Shown: positions 1 through 11,952 of the stretch, piece after piece
Numbering within the stretch: position 1 is the first letter of the stretch
How the letters are laid out: each line of letters starts with the position of its first letter
Assembly (NCBI GenBank): GCA_003427395.1
Contig: BFEA01000122.1
Location: 1,635,545 to 1,688,224 of the forward strand
Length of the DNA: 52,680 bases
Source of the DNA: Chara braunii
Lineage: Eukaryota; Streptophyta; Charophyceae; Charales; Characeae
Direction of reading: 5' to 3'
Notes under the pieces: model-generated
What the model was told of the DNA's origin: nothing
What the model saw: the letters and a program-made list of their open reading frames with translations, nothing else
The model's database searches: none
Made by a program: the position numbers and the translations under genes

Positions 1-120
1 GTGTGCGTGTGTGTGTATGTGTGTGTGTGTGTGCGTGTGTGCGTGGGGGGGGTGGTGGAGGGGGTGGGCAACCCCCCCTAACCAACCAATCAATCAATCA
101 ATCAATCAACCAACCATCTA
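1..120. repeat. Simple repeats (TG)n, G-run and (CAAT)n
   Basis: Positions 1-45 are a TG/GTGC dinucleotide tract, followed by a G-rich stretch to about 68. Positions 81-116 are a CAAC/CAAT tetranucleotide run. No coding potential is visible. Confidence 0.9.
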
Positions 121-189
121 TTTTATGAGCAAAATCGAATGAATCTACCGCTAGAACATGGAAATATACACTTTTTTTTTTTTTTTTTA

Positions 190-370
190 CTAACCAAGCC
201 CCCCACCCGTAGTCCGCCATGCTCGCATGCGGATGGGTGGGTTGCGTTCAAGAAAAACGCGTCACGTGGCGCGTGGCGCGTTTGAACACGTTTGAACGCG
301 TTCTCCGGGCGTTTGAACGCTCGCGTTCGAACGCGAACGCGCGTTCAGCGCGTTCGAAGGGTCACATAGG
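190..370 (-). repeat. CG-rich dispersed repeat, left copy
   Basis: A dense cluster of the word TTGAACGCG and its complement lies at about 240-362. It is preceded at 206-240 by an imperfect hairpin (CCCACCC...CCGCCATGC / GCATGCGG..GGGTGGG). The reverse complement aligns well by eye with about 52123-52300: both contain CACGTGGCGC, GCGCGTTTGAAC and GAACGCGCGTTC blocks in the same order, next to a TAGTCCGC block. The two copies are therefore inverted relative to each other. Clustered short words in both orientations resemble the subterminal regions of TIR DNA transposons, but I see no transposase or clear end. The family is not recognised. Confidence 0.6.
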
Positions 371-2258
371 GTGAGGGAAACATGCACACAACTCACCAAC
401 TAGGGAGGAAGCCAGATTTGGCACCAGGGAATTCAAGATAACGCTATGGTCCCAATGCCTATGTGATATCAAGGGAAAGCCTGACTCAAGGAGAACCAGC
501 TATGTGAGAACCATCATGAGGCATATACAAGGGAATGCACAAGGTAGGATGGTGGCGTGAAGTAATCACGTCCAAAGTAATTGAAGCCGATGAAATATCT
601 AAAGTTGAGAAGGTGGCTGAAGTCCTCGAGGTGGTCAACGATGTCGATGAAGTAGGAGTCGAGTCGATGTCGAAGCAGAGCCAAAAAACGCTGACATCCT
701 AAACAAGTTGATGATGGAGTACATGATAGTGTGAGTTAGTGGTATGAGATAGGTAAGTGATGCGAGTGTCAGTTGTCAAGACGCCGAGGGCGTCGACAAG
801 TGCGTTGTGGATGTGCGGAGACGTTTGTCTGCTGCTGAATAACGGTCTCAGAGGGAGCGGGCTCGTCCTCAGCAATCTCCTGATTCGGAGGAGGACGAAA
901 AGGGTCAATCGGCTGAGTAGGAGAAGATGTCTCAGTACGACGCGCATGATCATATATACGCACCACCAGTCGGATGTGCTCCAAGTGCTCGAGGGGCTCC
1001 TTCTTGACAAATTTGTTTGTTTGTTTTTTTTCGTCAACGACGTCGATCATTGCTTACCGACACACTCTTCGATTCTTCTTTTTATATTTTTTTGATAATT
1101 AGAAAAGAAATCCCAGATTTTTATGATTTTTAATTATTTTCTTTAATTATTAAAAAACGAGTTTGTAGGATTTCTTTATCAATAGAATAACATAATTTAT
1201 ATATATATTTTTAAAATATAAATATATTTTCCAACGTAAAAAAAAAAAAATCTGCATGGTGTCGATCGACAACACCTACAAAACTAAAAAAATTAAAAAA
1301 ATCAATGTCCCCAGCAAAAGAAAAAAATAAAACCATCCCCGCTTGACGCGAACTATGACCGGTCATGTTTTCCGTGACCGGTGAGTCGATGACCGATCGT
1401 CGTTCACGGACCTTGTGAACGGTGACCACTGACCGAGGGTACAACATTGGACATGGCAGGCAGCCGAGAGACTGCCAATTTTTCGGAACTCCCTGCGCAC
1501 CACAAATGTGATAAGCCAAGCTCCGTACCTCGCGGCTTCAGAATACCCTACGGAGTAAAGCCCAAAGTAAGCCCCAAAACATAGATCTTAGTTGATCAAG
1601 GAAAGCGGGGACTATTTTTGAATTTTGGTTATAAAATACATGCATCGTTCGGAATTGTCCCTCTACCCATTCAAATCACTCTTGTGGGGACGATTAGCGA
1701 CCACACAGGGGAATTAAAGAAACAATTATGAATTTCGGTTCTCGCCATTTCAAATTTATTCCATGCGCGTGGCCATTTTTGAATTCTTGCTTGTCGCGTG
1801 AACTCACTTCATGCGAGCACCAACTCCCCATCTTGCTAAGCTCTCCTCTCTGCTTACCCCTTCATCTTCCCCTGAGCTCTTCGTCAGATTCTCACGTTAC
1901 CCCTCGGCACGATTGATTGGTCGTTAGTTGGGAGAGTCAGATCAATGCTGCAAAAGTGAACTTGCACGCGCAGCTTGAACAACCACTCCAATTGAACGAA
2001 ATTTTTTATCGCCCCGCCTTCTTGTACAACCCCTCGCTGCCCTCATTACACGCTGGCGCGCCACCACCTTTTGCGCCATAGATTCATGAAGCCCCCTCTC
2101 TCGCTCTCTTTGATCTCGATTGCAATGTAGCGCAAGCTATGCCCGAAGATCACGACCCCGAAAATGCTCGGCTTGCCCAAGGAATGGGCGAAGTGACGAT
2201 GTGGGGTTGAACTAACGGTAAACTTGGGGTAAGGCAGTTGGAGGGACTGAGCGGTGGT

Positions 2259-2370
2259 GGAGACAGGAATGTGGCCAGCGCCAGGGCCTTTTGGCTATGG
2301 TTGGTTCACATTCGGATCGGATTGGTGGATGATCACGTAGAATGGAGACAGGAATGTGGCCAGCGCCAGG
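2259..2370. repeat. 27-bp direct repeat, 85 bp apart
   Basis: The 27 bp at 2259-2285 (starting GGAGACAGGAATGTGG) recur identically at 2344-2370. The DNA between them is not part of the match. This is a local duplication of unknown meaning. Confidence 0.85.
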
Positions 2371-3997
2371 CTCACTTCTTCTCCATCCCTGCTTTGTCCA
2401 TGCGTCACTTATACTCAAACCAAGTGTGGATACTTAAGTGCATGCATAATGTTGGTTGGGAGTGTTTATGGATGCTGGATGCTTCACTGTCAGAAAGTCT
2501 GTGGACGTATGAGTGCAAAACCGTGGAGTGATGGTTTTTAGTTTGTTTGCTCACATAAGTGCGACTCTGGGGTGCATTGAGTCTCGAAAGTCTACTTGCA
2601 TGTACGAGTATTGATGCCCACTATCAGACTAACTGCCGATCTTCGTGCCAAGGCATGTGTAAGATCGTCGTCAGCCTTTTCCTCTCTCCCCTCTCGCTCC
2701 GCAAGCACCACATGCCGATTTCTCCACTCACTTGGGTTGATAGTCAATAACCAGGGATGTCGGGCGTTGGCATTTCAGCGACCCGCCTGCCATCTCTACT
2801 GCTTGGCCATCAACGTTTTTGCTACGGTGATGAATTTGGACTTGACGACGTTGTGGCATGAGCTTGCACTTTTGATAAGTGGGAGTGAGCGTGATAGCAC
2901 CCTTTGGGATTTGCATGAAGTAGAGGTCTGTTGTGCTGAGCGAGAGCGCGGGTAATTGCCCATGCTCAAACCTCACTTCGATCCGCCATAGTGATCTTCC
3001 ACCTTTTCCAATCGCAGATGACGACAGCGTGTACTGTGATGTGAATGTGCAGAGGACACTGTTGCAAGTTGACCGGGTTCATTTTGATAATCCGTCTAAG
3101 GCTTGCGATATAGGAGAGAGTGGGTTTGTTCTGATCGATCGATTTTCTTCCCCATCATTGATCTTGCCATATACGGATTTGACGGTGCTCCCATGGTCGG
3201 CTGCGCACGCCGCAAAGAAGCCTTAGTTTAACTTCCGTTGGTGTCGATTGGGAAACTCGTGTTCTTGGTGGAGGCTGGTCCTGGGGTACGATTCAGTATG
3301 AAGGTTCAGTTCGATTCCCAAACCTCGCCCATAACACAGGAGCTCTTTCGGCGAGCTTTCAAACCTGGGCACCGCCGACCCTCCCCCAGTCGATCTGACG
3401 GACGTCACGGTCCTGACTCAGATGCCTAGGAGGTCCCTGTTTCCTGGGTCCCTTCAGTAAGGTGCATGAACCTGGCACGAGAGAAGTGGTAGATTCATGA
3501 TTGTTCACGTTTCCTTCCCTTGACCAGTATTTTGCGGATGATACTTGAGGGCATTGGTGCTCCTAAAACCTGTGGCGGAGCAAAGTTTTGCTTATACCCC
3601 GCCTGCCAACGCATATTGATCGACTGGACCACCTTGTTTTCCTTTTTTTTTGTTTAGTCCTCCTTGTCGGCCATATCTTCCAAAACGACCTCGGGGCTGA
3701 GGCGAGAATTTCCAGTTTCGTCCTGGTGATTTGCCCCCCCGCCCAAAATCCTCGGCCACGCCCCAGTTACTCTGATCAACGTCTCCTCGGTACGAAATGC
3801 TGCGTGGGGCGTGAGGTTGCACATGACAGGCCTGCCATATATATACAACGACACAATTCTAACACAAATACATACGTGCACACACACATATATACATAGC
3901 CAACAACCTGGCAACAGGCACACAAACACAACACATACACAGCCTATCGGCATATACTCAGCTTACAGATACATACATAACATACATTACTAGGCTA

Positions 3998-4015
3998 GGG
4001 AGGGGGTGGGAGGGG
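3998..4015 (+). other. Candidate G-quadruplex
   Basis: Four G runs of 3, 5, 3 and 4 bases are separated by single bases (GGG-A-GGGGG-T-GGG-A-GGGG). This fits the intramolecular quadruplex rule with one-base loops. It could equally be a purine tract of an unrecognised retroelement end. Confidence 0.5.
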
Positions 4016-4334
4016 TCTAGTTAATCCGATGAGAGTTAGGCCATTTGATGTCAGGGTAATTGATGATAGGGTGCTCCGACGATAGAAACTCATCGTAAAA
4101 CTAGCTGGTTGCTCCAATGACCCAAAAACCTCTGACCATAGGGGGCAAGTAGATGGAAGTTTGAGACTGGCGTCTGAAGTTCTCGCACGACAAGGCTTGC
4201 CCGATTCCGCTTAATCCAGGACTGGGTAGGGATATAACTTGCCCATGTTCCTTTGAGACCCTGGTCCAGTCCGGACTTGTCTGTGGGCGCAAGCCTACGC
4301 AACTGTGGTGCCTGCACCTGCTATGCGGTCCAAG

Positions 4335-4667
4335 TTACCCTAAGGCTTGAGATACTGGTGGTAGTGGTGGGTGATCCCCTTCCAACCGGGCGGGGATGTT
4401 AATCTTGGCCTCATCATTGTCATATTGTTGCGCACGCAGTGTAGCTAGCCATGCCCCAACCAAATAGTGTGCGGGATCGAAGAGATACACATTTGGCGGG
4501 TCTGCAGGTCCTCGAACTCGGGGAATAAGAGCCCCGCCTTCTGATGCATTAGTGTTTTGTGTCGGATTGGCGTTCATGTTGGCAGCATATCGACCTACCG
4601 ATCGACTCCTAGTTACTACCGGATCGCGTCGTGGCGCGTTCCTCTGCCTAGGTTGTCCTCTGTTCAC
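4335..4667 (-). pseudogene. Truncated Ty3/gypsy gag (N-terminal part)
   Basis: Only the N-terminal part of a Ty3-type Gag is present. The residues LFDPAHYLVGAWLATLRAQQ and the following YDNDEAKINIPARL match the start of Gag in element D (50798 downwards) and element B (10958 downwards). Similarity stops near 4370, where D continues into its GGDAHHWFSTY block, so the rest of the capsid, the zinc knuckle and pol are missing. It lies on the minus strand just after primer-binding site A, as expected for a 5' gag. The region to its left is unrelated. A start at about 4574 (MNANPTQ) matches the other copies better than the longer frame. Confidence 0.8.
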
Positions 4668-4716
4668 CAGATCGATCTACGTACCCGCTTGGCAATCCCT
4701 GAGCTTGCCACGTGTC

Positions 4717-4729
4717 GGCTCCGATACGA
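4717..4729 (-). other. Primer-binding site A (tRNA-iMet type)
   Basis: Read on the minus strand the 13 bases are TCGTATCGGAGCC. They differ at two positions from the common plant initiator-tRNA-Met primer site TGGTATCAGAGCC. The site directly follows LTR A in the element's sense and precedes the gag fragment. Confidence 0.7.
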
Positions 4730-5062
4730 ACCTCACGCCCGACGCGACTTCCTGATCGGAGTGAGAGTGGGACTAGAAGTGCGATAAAGGTGGTGTATCC
4801 AAGGATTTTAGGAAAGTGGGGGTGGAGTCCTAGGTCGGAACTGAGATCTCTTGTGCCAAGTTTAAGGGATATGAATGCAAGTGGATAGGCGAAGGATGGG
4901 GTCATGTTTTAGGCTTCGGGGAGCAGAGCCATCACCTCCGTTGGTCCCATCGTCTATGGCAGATCCGTATCCGGCATACCATAGGGACGCTATGGCTATC
5001 CCGTTGGTTTAACACTCGTCAACGACAAGTATCACAGGTCTCTGAGTCACACGCGGCTGGTC

Positions 5063-5380
5063 TCACTGACAGTCGAAGGTTGTGCTCCCGTCGCTCGACT
5101 TCGAGCGAGTTCGTCGGATGAAGTCGGACGCTACGTAAGCGTGGTCCTGCAGCCACTCTGAGCATGAGGGTTGGGGCCAGTAGGGGGTGAGTGCCTGCCA
5201 AGGGGCGATGGTCAAGCAATGAAAGGGCAATATACGGTGATAGGAAGGGAATTCGGTTTCCAGAATAACAATTTTGGGTTCCGCGACGATCTGACACGTG
5301 TACGGGCTGGGATACTCAGGATTGTGGGGAATACGCTCTAAGGACTGACCAATATCCCACTTGCAAATACACTCGTTTTC
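5063..5380 (-). pseudogene. LTR-internal reading frame, copy A (N-terminus lost)
   Basis: The frame is open from just after a TAA at 5381-5383 to a TGA at 5063-5065, about 105 codons. It contains the signature shared with LTRs B, C and D: ...FPSYHRILPFHCLTIAPW followed by QALTPYWP and a Cys. The copies in B, C and D read FP..x..LPYHQL(T/S)(V/I)VPW...YWP.xPC.xC. The overlap continues upstream (Cys-rich stretch, then NPEYPSPY against GPNYPDTY in B). The second Cys of the CxxC is Trp here. No known domain is recognised. Copy A lacks the start region and is likely dead. Confidence 0.55.
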
Positions 5381-6048
5381 TTACAAGTATGGAAATTTCA
5401 AAGGTTCCGCGGCTTTCGCCCTCAATTGTGCAGACATACACGCATGCTCCCAATACTCTCAGAACTCACGATCCCTCAGACACTCGCAGTCAGTGATCCG
5501 GAAGGGAATTTCGATATTCATACTGCGAGGTGGGGCAAGAGTCCAGACATTTGGGGTGCTTGTTCGGGGGCTGGATCAGGGACAGATCCTGCAGGCACGC
5601 GTGTACGTTACGACCTTCTTCGGTCGGGCTTACACGTGCGTGCACAAGATCTTTCGTCGGTCAGGCTGGTAATTGCTAGTAACTCACGGCCTTTACATGT
5701 GTATTGGCACGTTCGCCTGAAGATGGATGATCGCAACGTGAAACAGGCATCTAACCAACTAGCATGCTTATCCAATTCATATTCAGATAGAGAAACATCA
5801 AACATCCATGCATCAGACTTCAGGGGTCTCGACGGTCAGAAGACATACATGGACTGAGCGTAGAGGATCAATCAACCAAGTTAACAATTCAAGCAAAGAA
5901 AGGACGGGGCGAGGAAGAGAACCACACATCACTCCATACGAAAAAGACAAATCCGAGAGTAATCAATCCCGAAACAAAAACGACTTGCGCGATCATGTAT
6001 CAAAATTACGCAGAAGAATCGACGAAAAACACCCTTCCAACACATCCC

Positions 6049-6183
<135 letters not shown>

Positions 6184-7117
6184 ACACCATCTGATGCGAG
6201 CAGTCCGTCGCCTCGCACCTACACAGAGTTGTCACCTCGCTTAGTTCGAGCATGCAAGCCAGGTTCGCCCGTGTGCCACAGTCCTTCATGGCCACATGCC
6301 AACCCTGCATACCCAACACTTAGCTGGTCGAATCGCCCAACTCTCTTTACTAACCTTCCTGCCCTTGCCTGTTAGTTGACTCTCTCGACCGTGCTAACTC
6401 CAAAATTCATTAGAGAGCGAGTTAATTGCGCTTGCAAAATTTATAGCGTGAGCGTTTGTGCGAGATACCCGGGATTGTGCCTGAGTGGGAGGGAAGGAGG
6501 AGGAAGGAAGTGCCTACGACTGCATGGCCAGGCCGCGGCATGGCCACACTCCACACATCGATCCAGTTATGCAACGTTCAGGCCATTGCAATAGGACTAG
6601 GGGAAAGTATGCGCGCGCAAGGACACAACGAAGATATCAAGAAGGAGGAGATTACAGTTACATCTGCGCTCTGCCAAGAAGAGAATTACAGTTACACGTG
6701 AGATTTAAGGCGCGGAAAGGCCAGAGCACAGATCCTGACACGGCAGAGTGCGCGCAAGCAAGAAGTGCCGTGCAGTTGTTGGCAAAATTGCGATGCACCC
6801 AAATTCCTTACCTAAATCCTAATTGCAAAAAGAAATTCCGAGAGCCCGCGGGGGTTCGACATCAGTTGAAAATTCAAAAAGATATTCCCGCACGACGATC
6901 GCGCAAAAATTCTCATTTCCCACAGCAGAACAAGAAAGAAGCTATGGCAACAGTTATTTTCCACGCTCGCCGAGGCGCGACCATCTACCAACTGTCGTGG
7001 GACCACCCTTTTCCAAAAAATCGAGGGCATTCATGCAATTGGACGGGCCCCTCTTGATCAACCCCCGACGTAGCATCCCGCAAAAAGTCGCACGGTTACA
7101 GAAAACAGTTCGTCACA

Positions 7118-7133
7118 ACCCTCCACCCCTAGT
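7118..7133 (-). other. Polypurine tract of the B remnant
   Basis: On the minus strand it reads ACTAGGGGTGGAGGGT, directly abutting the TGTGACGAAC start of LTR A. This is the expected place and composition of the plus-strand primer of an LTR element whose body lies at 7118-11108. Confidence 0.7.
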
Positions 7134-7757
7134 CGTTGTGCGATCAACTTCTACCAAATAGAAATCTGAAGATTCAAATCGGAAGATGCCACTTCAAGAT
7201 CAACTATGAGCAACAAATTGAGAGTATGCTAATTAAAAATCTTGCATCTTTTGAAACCATGACATATAAATCAGAGGAATCCAGTTTACAAACGTTCATC
7301 GCACAGAAGTTACTGTATTGAGAGGTATTTTTCTCCTCTATCCTTTTTTTATTTTTATTTTTATTTATTTTAAATCCTTAGCACGCAGCCTATCCTCCAT
7401 GAATAGCTCGTACTCTTGCCAAGCGCTGCTCTTCAGCAGCCCGGCCCTCTCTCAACACGAAGTGCACAGCTGCTCCTGATTTCATCAGCATCATGTTCCA
7501 CGGCTGTCGCAGGGGTAGTCTGGACTCAGAGATGCACACACATACTTGATAATGTGCAGGAACATGGGGAGGTGGGACAGAATATGGTAACCAAATGAAT
7601 CTATATCAACCAGGAAGACAACGGAAAAGCAGCGATATTCGGAGTTCATATCATGATTCAAAATCCAAATTTGAGAGAAGAACTCGAGTAACAATGCAGA
7701 GGGATCGTATACGAATAAGAAAGAAGACAAAGGAGAAAGAAAAGAGGAAAAAGAGGA

Positions 7758-7803
7758 GGAGGAAGAAGAAGAAGAAGAAGAAGAAGAAGAAGAAGAAGAA
7801 GAA
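7758..7803. repeat. (GAA)n microsatellite
   Basis: About 15 GAA/AAG units follow a wider A/G-rich patch that starts near 7670. Confidence 0.95.
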
Positions 7804-8030
7804 CCGTTACAACTGGCTAATCACTTCTCCCACATCTTGCCACTTTCATCATCACCCTTAATTCTCCTTCTCGTCTTGACGGCATCATATATTAACACAA
7901 TTTAACAGTATAATCACAGCGGTGCAGCATGATGACTGGTCTAAGAACAGGAGACATGAACTTCCACTCCAAATCATGTACGTGCTGGACCTGTAAGTCA
8001 AGTGGCCAAGCTCTTCCTGCCTTGGTTACA

Positions 8031-8145
8031 CTACCGTCTGCAGCTGAACAGAACGCCCGGTCATTATCACTGCATCTTGATTGAAAGTTGCCCCAGCCGA
8101 GATAAGGGTATAATGACCGGGCCTTCTATTAGGTGAAGACGGTAG
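8031..8145. repeat. Nested inverted repeat
   Basis: An outer 9-bp pair (CTACCGTCT at 8031-8039, AGACGGTAG at 8137-8145) encloses an inner perfect 13-bp pair (GCCCGGTCATTAT at 8055-8067, ATAATGACCGGGC at 8110-8122). The inner loop is 42 nt. Transcribed, it would form a hairpin of about 115 nt. It might be a small foldback element. Confidence 0.7.
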
Positions 8146-8443
8146 GACCTACCCACCCTACCTTCCGGGTCCAGACCGGTACCGTCGCTATGCCTAGTAC
8201 CTGGAAACCTGCCAGACTACTGGGCGTGCACAATTTAGTGGACCCGACCGGTTGATTGAGCCACTTTCATTTGTACATGGTCTTAACTGCTAGATCTCAT
8301 TTCTGTCCCTCTGTTAGACTATTTCCCATTTCTTTGCAGGTACGTTTTTCCTGAGGCAAAGAGCAACAGCACCACCAACAAGCTGGTATCTAGTTACAGC
8401 CAAAAGGCCCATAGCTTAGGGACAGACGCACAATCACATCACG

Positions 8444-8791
8444 GGCGAGGTAAGACACAACATAACTAAGTGAAAAGACAGCAATTCGTAAAATAACACT
8501 GTCGGACTTTTTGGCGTGTGAGCATGTCGGCAAGGCAAGGGATTACAGTCAGCATAATAGGCAGTGAAGAAGGAGACCGCAGAATAACCTCAGAACATAG
8601 CAGGGGTTAATCCTTTTGTCACTGGCGAGGTAAAACACAACATAACTCAGCGAAAAAAGACAGAAATTCATAAAATAACACAGTCGGACTTCTAGGAGTG
8701 TGAGCATGTCGGAAAGGTGAGGGATCTCAGAGGGCATAATTATGGGCAGTGGAGAAGGAAACTGCAGAATAAGGTCAAAACATAGCAGGGG
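8444..8791. repeat. 180-bp tandem duplication
   Basis: Unit 1 begins GGCGAGGTAAGACACAAC at 8444 and unit 2 GGCGAGGTAAAACACAAC at 8624. Both run through GTGAGCATGTCGG and end near CATAGCAGGGG. The units differ by many substitutions and small indels, so the duplication is old. Confidence 0.9.
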
Positions 8792-9846
8792 CACCTGGGC
8801 CGCGGGCCTGACACCTCAAATTCTGGAGGCGCAAAACGCAAATGTGACCACCAATCGAATTTATCAATCGAATTTATCAACGGCGAGCCCAGCGTTTGAC
8901 TTTTCGGCCTCGTTTTCTTGTGGCGACAAGTTTCGGACTGCAAGGCTGGGGTCGTGTACTTTGGTTTATTCTGCTCGTAAGGGTGCAAATTCGCCGCAAT
9001 CAATGTCCTGTCACCTGTGCTGTTTAGAGTAAGGGTCATGACAGGGGTGAGCAGTGGAAAATCCTCCCAGCAGGGACGAATCAATGCCGGATCCCTTGGC
9101 CATAACGGAGGAAGGCATTGATTGAGTAAACTATGTAAGGGATGCTGAACCTGATTAATTTTTTTCAGCCATAACAAAAGCCACGTGTTTGCAAAAACAC
9201 AAAAAAAAGTGAAAACTGCGGCGCAGTCAGGGTCTGAGTTTGAAAATGCACTTGAGGCAAAAGGGCCGGTAATTGTGGTGAATGTATATAACCTAGGTTT
9301 CGGGTCCGGTGGGGTCACGTGGGGGAGTGTTGTGTTTGCGGATTGCCTGAAGTGCATGTTCAAACGGTTTTCGTTACCCCCCCAAGGAAAAGAAGGGGTA
9401 AGTTCGATTGTGGCACAAAAAGTTTGAAAAGGGCAATAAAATCACATGCGGGCCAGAGCCATTTTTACCAATATCAGCCTTTTCAAACTCTGCACCCGGT
9501 TCTGTTGCCCGCACATGTTTTTTTTGCCCTTCTAAAACCAAAACTGTGACAATGCTGGACTGGTTTCTTTTTTGGGGTAAGTTCGGTTTTCTTTTTGGGA
9601 CTCAAACTTGGGTCTGTACTTCAGGGACGCTGGACCCGATTTCCAGCAGGTGATGCTCCCCACCAATAGATGGACCCCCCCGAGAGTGCTAGAGGTGCCT
9701 GCTCGTATCAGCACCTCTATCATTACCTCGGGAGCTAGGCTCACTGGTGACTCAGTGGTGAGGACCACGGTGGCCACCCTGTCATTACATGAACCCCGAA
9801 CACCTCCGCCCTGTCCATTGGTGTTGAACCACCAGTTCACACGAAC

Positions 9847-10958
9847 CTAAGTAGTGCTCTTCATCGCTCCTACTCTTCCCGGCCCATTAGCTATGGGTGC
9901 CACGGCCACCGGTGCACCTCCGACTCGAGCTTGCGCGGGTCGATGGGGGCAGTCCCGAGCTATGTGTCCAGACTGGTGACACGTGTAGCACACACTCGGG
10001 TTGCCTGCCGCCCCGCCTATCGCCGGAGCCGGGGCCAATCTTGACTGTATTGGCGCGGGTCTTACGGCAATGGGACGCATCGATCTCATTAGCGATTTTA
10101 TCCTAGCATTACGCTCGCGCTGCTCTTGCTTGCTTTCCTATATCAAACTAACCAGTGTTTTAGTCAGTTCCAGAACTTCCAGTATCGCAGCAGATTCGTT
10201 TGATCGTGTAGGGTTCTCGGACGGGGCTGGGGGAGCAGCCATCACGGGAATTGGTACCCCTGTGATTGCACCAGGAGCCAATCGTTTAGGTACAATTTGC
10301 TCCAGATATGCGACAGGACCTGACACAAATCCCATGTTTTCGAATTTGTTTTATAGTGCGGTGAGTTTTGCTTTGGCTCTGGCTAATTCAGACGAATCTC
10401 CCTCTCTAGGATAGTTTTCTCCTGCTCGCAGCGAACTTTCGTTCCATCTCTTCCGCTGCTGCCATGATCTGTTGCAGCGTGTGGTTAATGGGGGAGAACT
10501 GTTTCCGTAGTTTCACCCTCATTGTCCTACTGTGGAGCTTGTCAATAAACAAATCTCTCCCTACCTGTTCTCCCCGCCCGGTTTTAACAAACATTCGGTA
10601 AAACCGATTGCGATATTCAGTGACGGATTCGAGCGGTTTTTGGACTCGATCTTGATCATGAAAAGAGCCTGTTCTGGATGAATGTAATCGAAACGATTCA
10701 AAAATTCATGTTTGAATGTCGGAAGATCAATCCAAATGTATGTGCTGAACCAATGATGTCCGTCCCCTCCCAATCTGGTGGGGATATTGATTCGTGCTTC
10801 GTCATTGTCGTACTGCTGCGCTCGGAGCGTGGCCAGCCACGCCCCGAGAGATGATGCGCGGGATAAAAAAGGTAGAGATCGGGTGGGGCCACAAGTGCTC
10901 GTGCCCTCGGTGCTGGTATCTGGTTGGGCTGGTTGGGATTTTGCTGATTGGCGTTCAT
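9847..10958 (-). pseudogene. Ty3/gypsy Gag of element B (frameshifted)
   Basis: Capsid and nucleocapsid of an LTR element. Reading down from 10958 the N-terminus (MNANQQNPNQ, then LYLFYPAHHL) matches Gag of D. The frame then shifts near 10845, continues through GGDGHHWFSTY and FLNRFDYIHPEQAL, shifts again near 10650, and resumes with VGRDLFIDKLHSRTMR. The tail holds a CCHC zinc knuckle (CYTCHQSGHIARDC), typical of nucleocapsid, at about 9950-9995. At least two frameshifts make it non-functional. It follows primer site B at the normal spacing. No protease or RT follows it. Confidence 0.88.
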
Positions 10959-11095
10959 ATTGATCGCCTGTCGAGCAGCCGACCTACTTCTGGTTACTAT
11001 AGGGTCGCGTCGTGCCGCGTTCCGCCATCAGGGTCGCCCTTTGATCGTTCTGTGTTAATTACCCTTTGTGCTAATCCGGAAGCCTGCCACGTGTC

Positions 11096-11108
11096 GGCTC
11101 TAATACCA
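11096..11108 (-). other. Primer-binding site B (tRNA-iMet)
   Basis: The minus strand reads TGGTATTAGAGCC, one base off the plant initiator tRNA-Met primer site. It directly adjoins LTR B. Confidence 0.85.
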
Positions 11109-11469
11109 ACCTCACGCCCAGCGCGACTTCCTGATCGGAGTGGGATGGGGCCCTGGAAGTGCGAAAAAGGGGTGCGCCAAGGATTTTAGGAAAGTGGGGG
11201 TGGAGTCCCAAGTTGGAACTGAGATCTCTTGTGGCAAGTTTCAGGGGTATAGGCACAAAGAGGGTGTGCACAGAAGGGAAGTTGCTGATGTCGTGCCGCA
11301 TAAGGCAGATGACATGCGGCGTTCGCAGTGCATCTCAGGCTAAAGATCCAAGGCACTTTTCAACGATCACCGTACCGACAAATCTAAACACTCTTGCATT
11401 CTCGAACAAAATTCCAACAACATTGCCCCTGCCAACGAACTCAACTTTTAGGTCTAAAAGAAATGAGAA

Positions 11470-11952
11470 TCACCATCTCCTCTGGTTTTGCCTTCGTGGC
11501 CGGTTGCGCGGCTCGATCAGTTGTCGGCGCCCCTCGACTTCAGTGCGGGTTCGCCGAGCGGATTCCGAGGCTCGATAGGCCTGGTGCCGCCAACACTTTT
11601 CGCACGGTATACGGGGCCAATAGCGGGCTATGGAATTCCACGGCACCACCGTGAGTTGGTGATATGGAAGGAGGAGGTGGAAGAGAGGGAAACTGGTAGT
11701 AATAACGGTGAAACCGGGGGATATGAAATACTGCGTGTTATAAGTATCCGGATAATTGGGGCCCCTAGGATCGTTAGTTATGGCACAGTGAAAGTCCCTC
11801 GCACACAATCGATCGCTTTCTGTCAGACAGGGGAATTTCGGATTTCTCAAGTTCCCCCGTCGTCTAAGTTGTTCACCTTCCCAGTTTTCGCAGTATTCCG
11901 GATCCCTCAGATTCTCTCGATTGGACATCCAAGAGGGGAATTCCGCAGCCAT
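11470..11952 (-). CDS. LTR-internal reading frame, copy B (160 aa, unknown)
   Basis: An uninterrupted 160-residue frame in the sense direction of the element, inside LTR B and about 360 bp before its 3' end. The core around residues 60-110 aligns with the frames in LTRs C and D: TVITTSFPLFHLLLPYHQLT, then VVPWNSIARYWP, then a CxxC (PCEKC). The tail is rich in Arg, as in C and D, though its sequence differs. N-terminal similarity is weaker and contains a conserved RLC.R.xHC stretch. No known domain is recognised and no membrane segment or signal peptide is evident. The CxxC and Arg-rich tail would suit a nucleic-acid or metal-binding role, but that is speculation. It may simply be part of a long leader transcript. 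Confidence 0.5.
   Translation of the reverse strand: MAAEFPSWMSNRENLRDPEYCENWEGEQLRRRGNLRNPKFPCLTESDRLCARDFHCAITNDPRGPNYPDTYNTQYFISPGFTVITTSFPLFHLLLPYHQLTVVPWNSIARYWPRIPCEKCWRHQAYRASESARRTRTEVEGRRQLIEPRNRPRRQNQRRW

Larger units (their letters stand above)
371..4334. other. Gene-free stretch
   Basis: Only short, unsupported reading frames occur on either strand and none has a recognisable motif. The stretch contains AT-rich patches (1080-1260), a CA/TA-rich patch (3835-3990), one 27-bp direct repeat (2259 and 2344) and a G-rich tract (3998-4015). I see no RNA gene and no LTR or gag similarity until 4335. Confidence 0.6.
7134..9846 (-). mobile_element. Non-coding internal region of the B remnant
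   Basis: This lies between the gag of B and its 3' purine tract and should hold pol in a complete element. I see no protease, RT, RNase H or integrase motif in any frame. It has a (GAA)n microsatellite (7758-7803), a nested inverted repeat (8031-8145) and a 180-bp tandem duplication (8444-8791). Minus-strand frames at 9532-9840 and 8740-9363 have no family resemblance. The B element is thus gag-only: either deleted or a non-autonomous form. Confidence 0.6.

Noticed and set aside
8740-9363. 207-codon minus-strand frame in the gag-only remnant
   Set aside because: It overlaps a 180-bp tandem duplication, has no motif, and nothing like it occurs in element D at the matching position.
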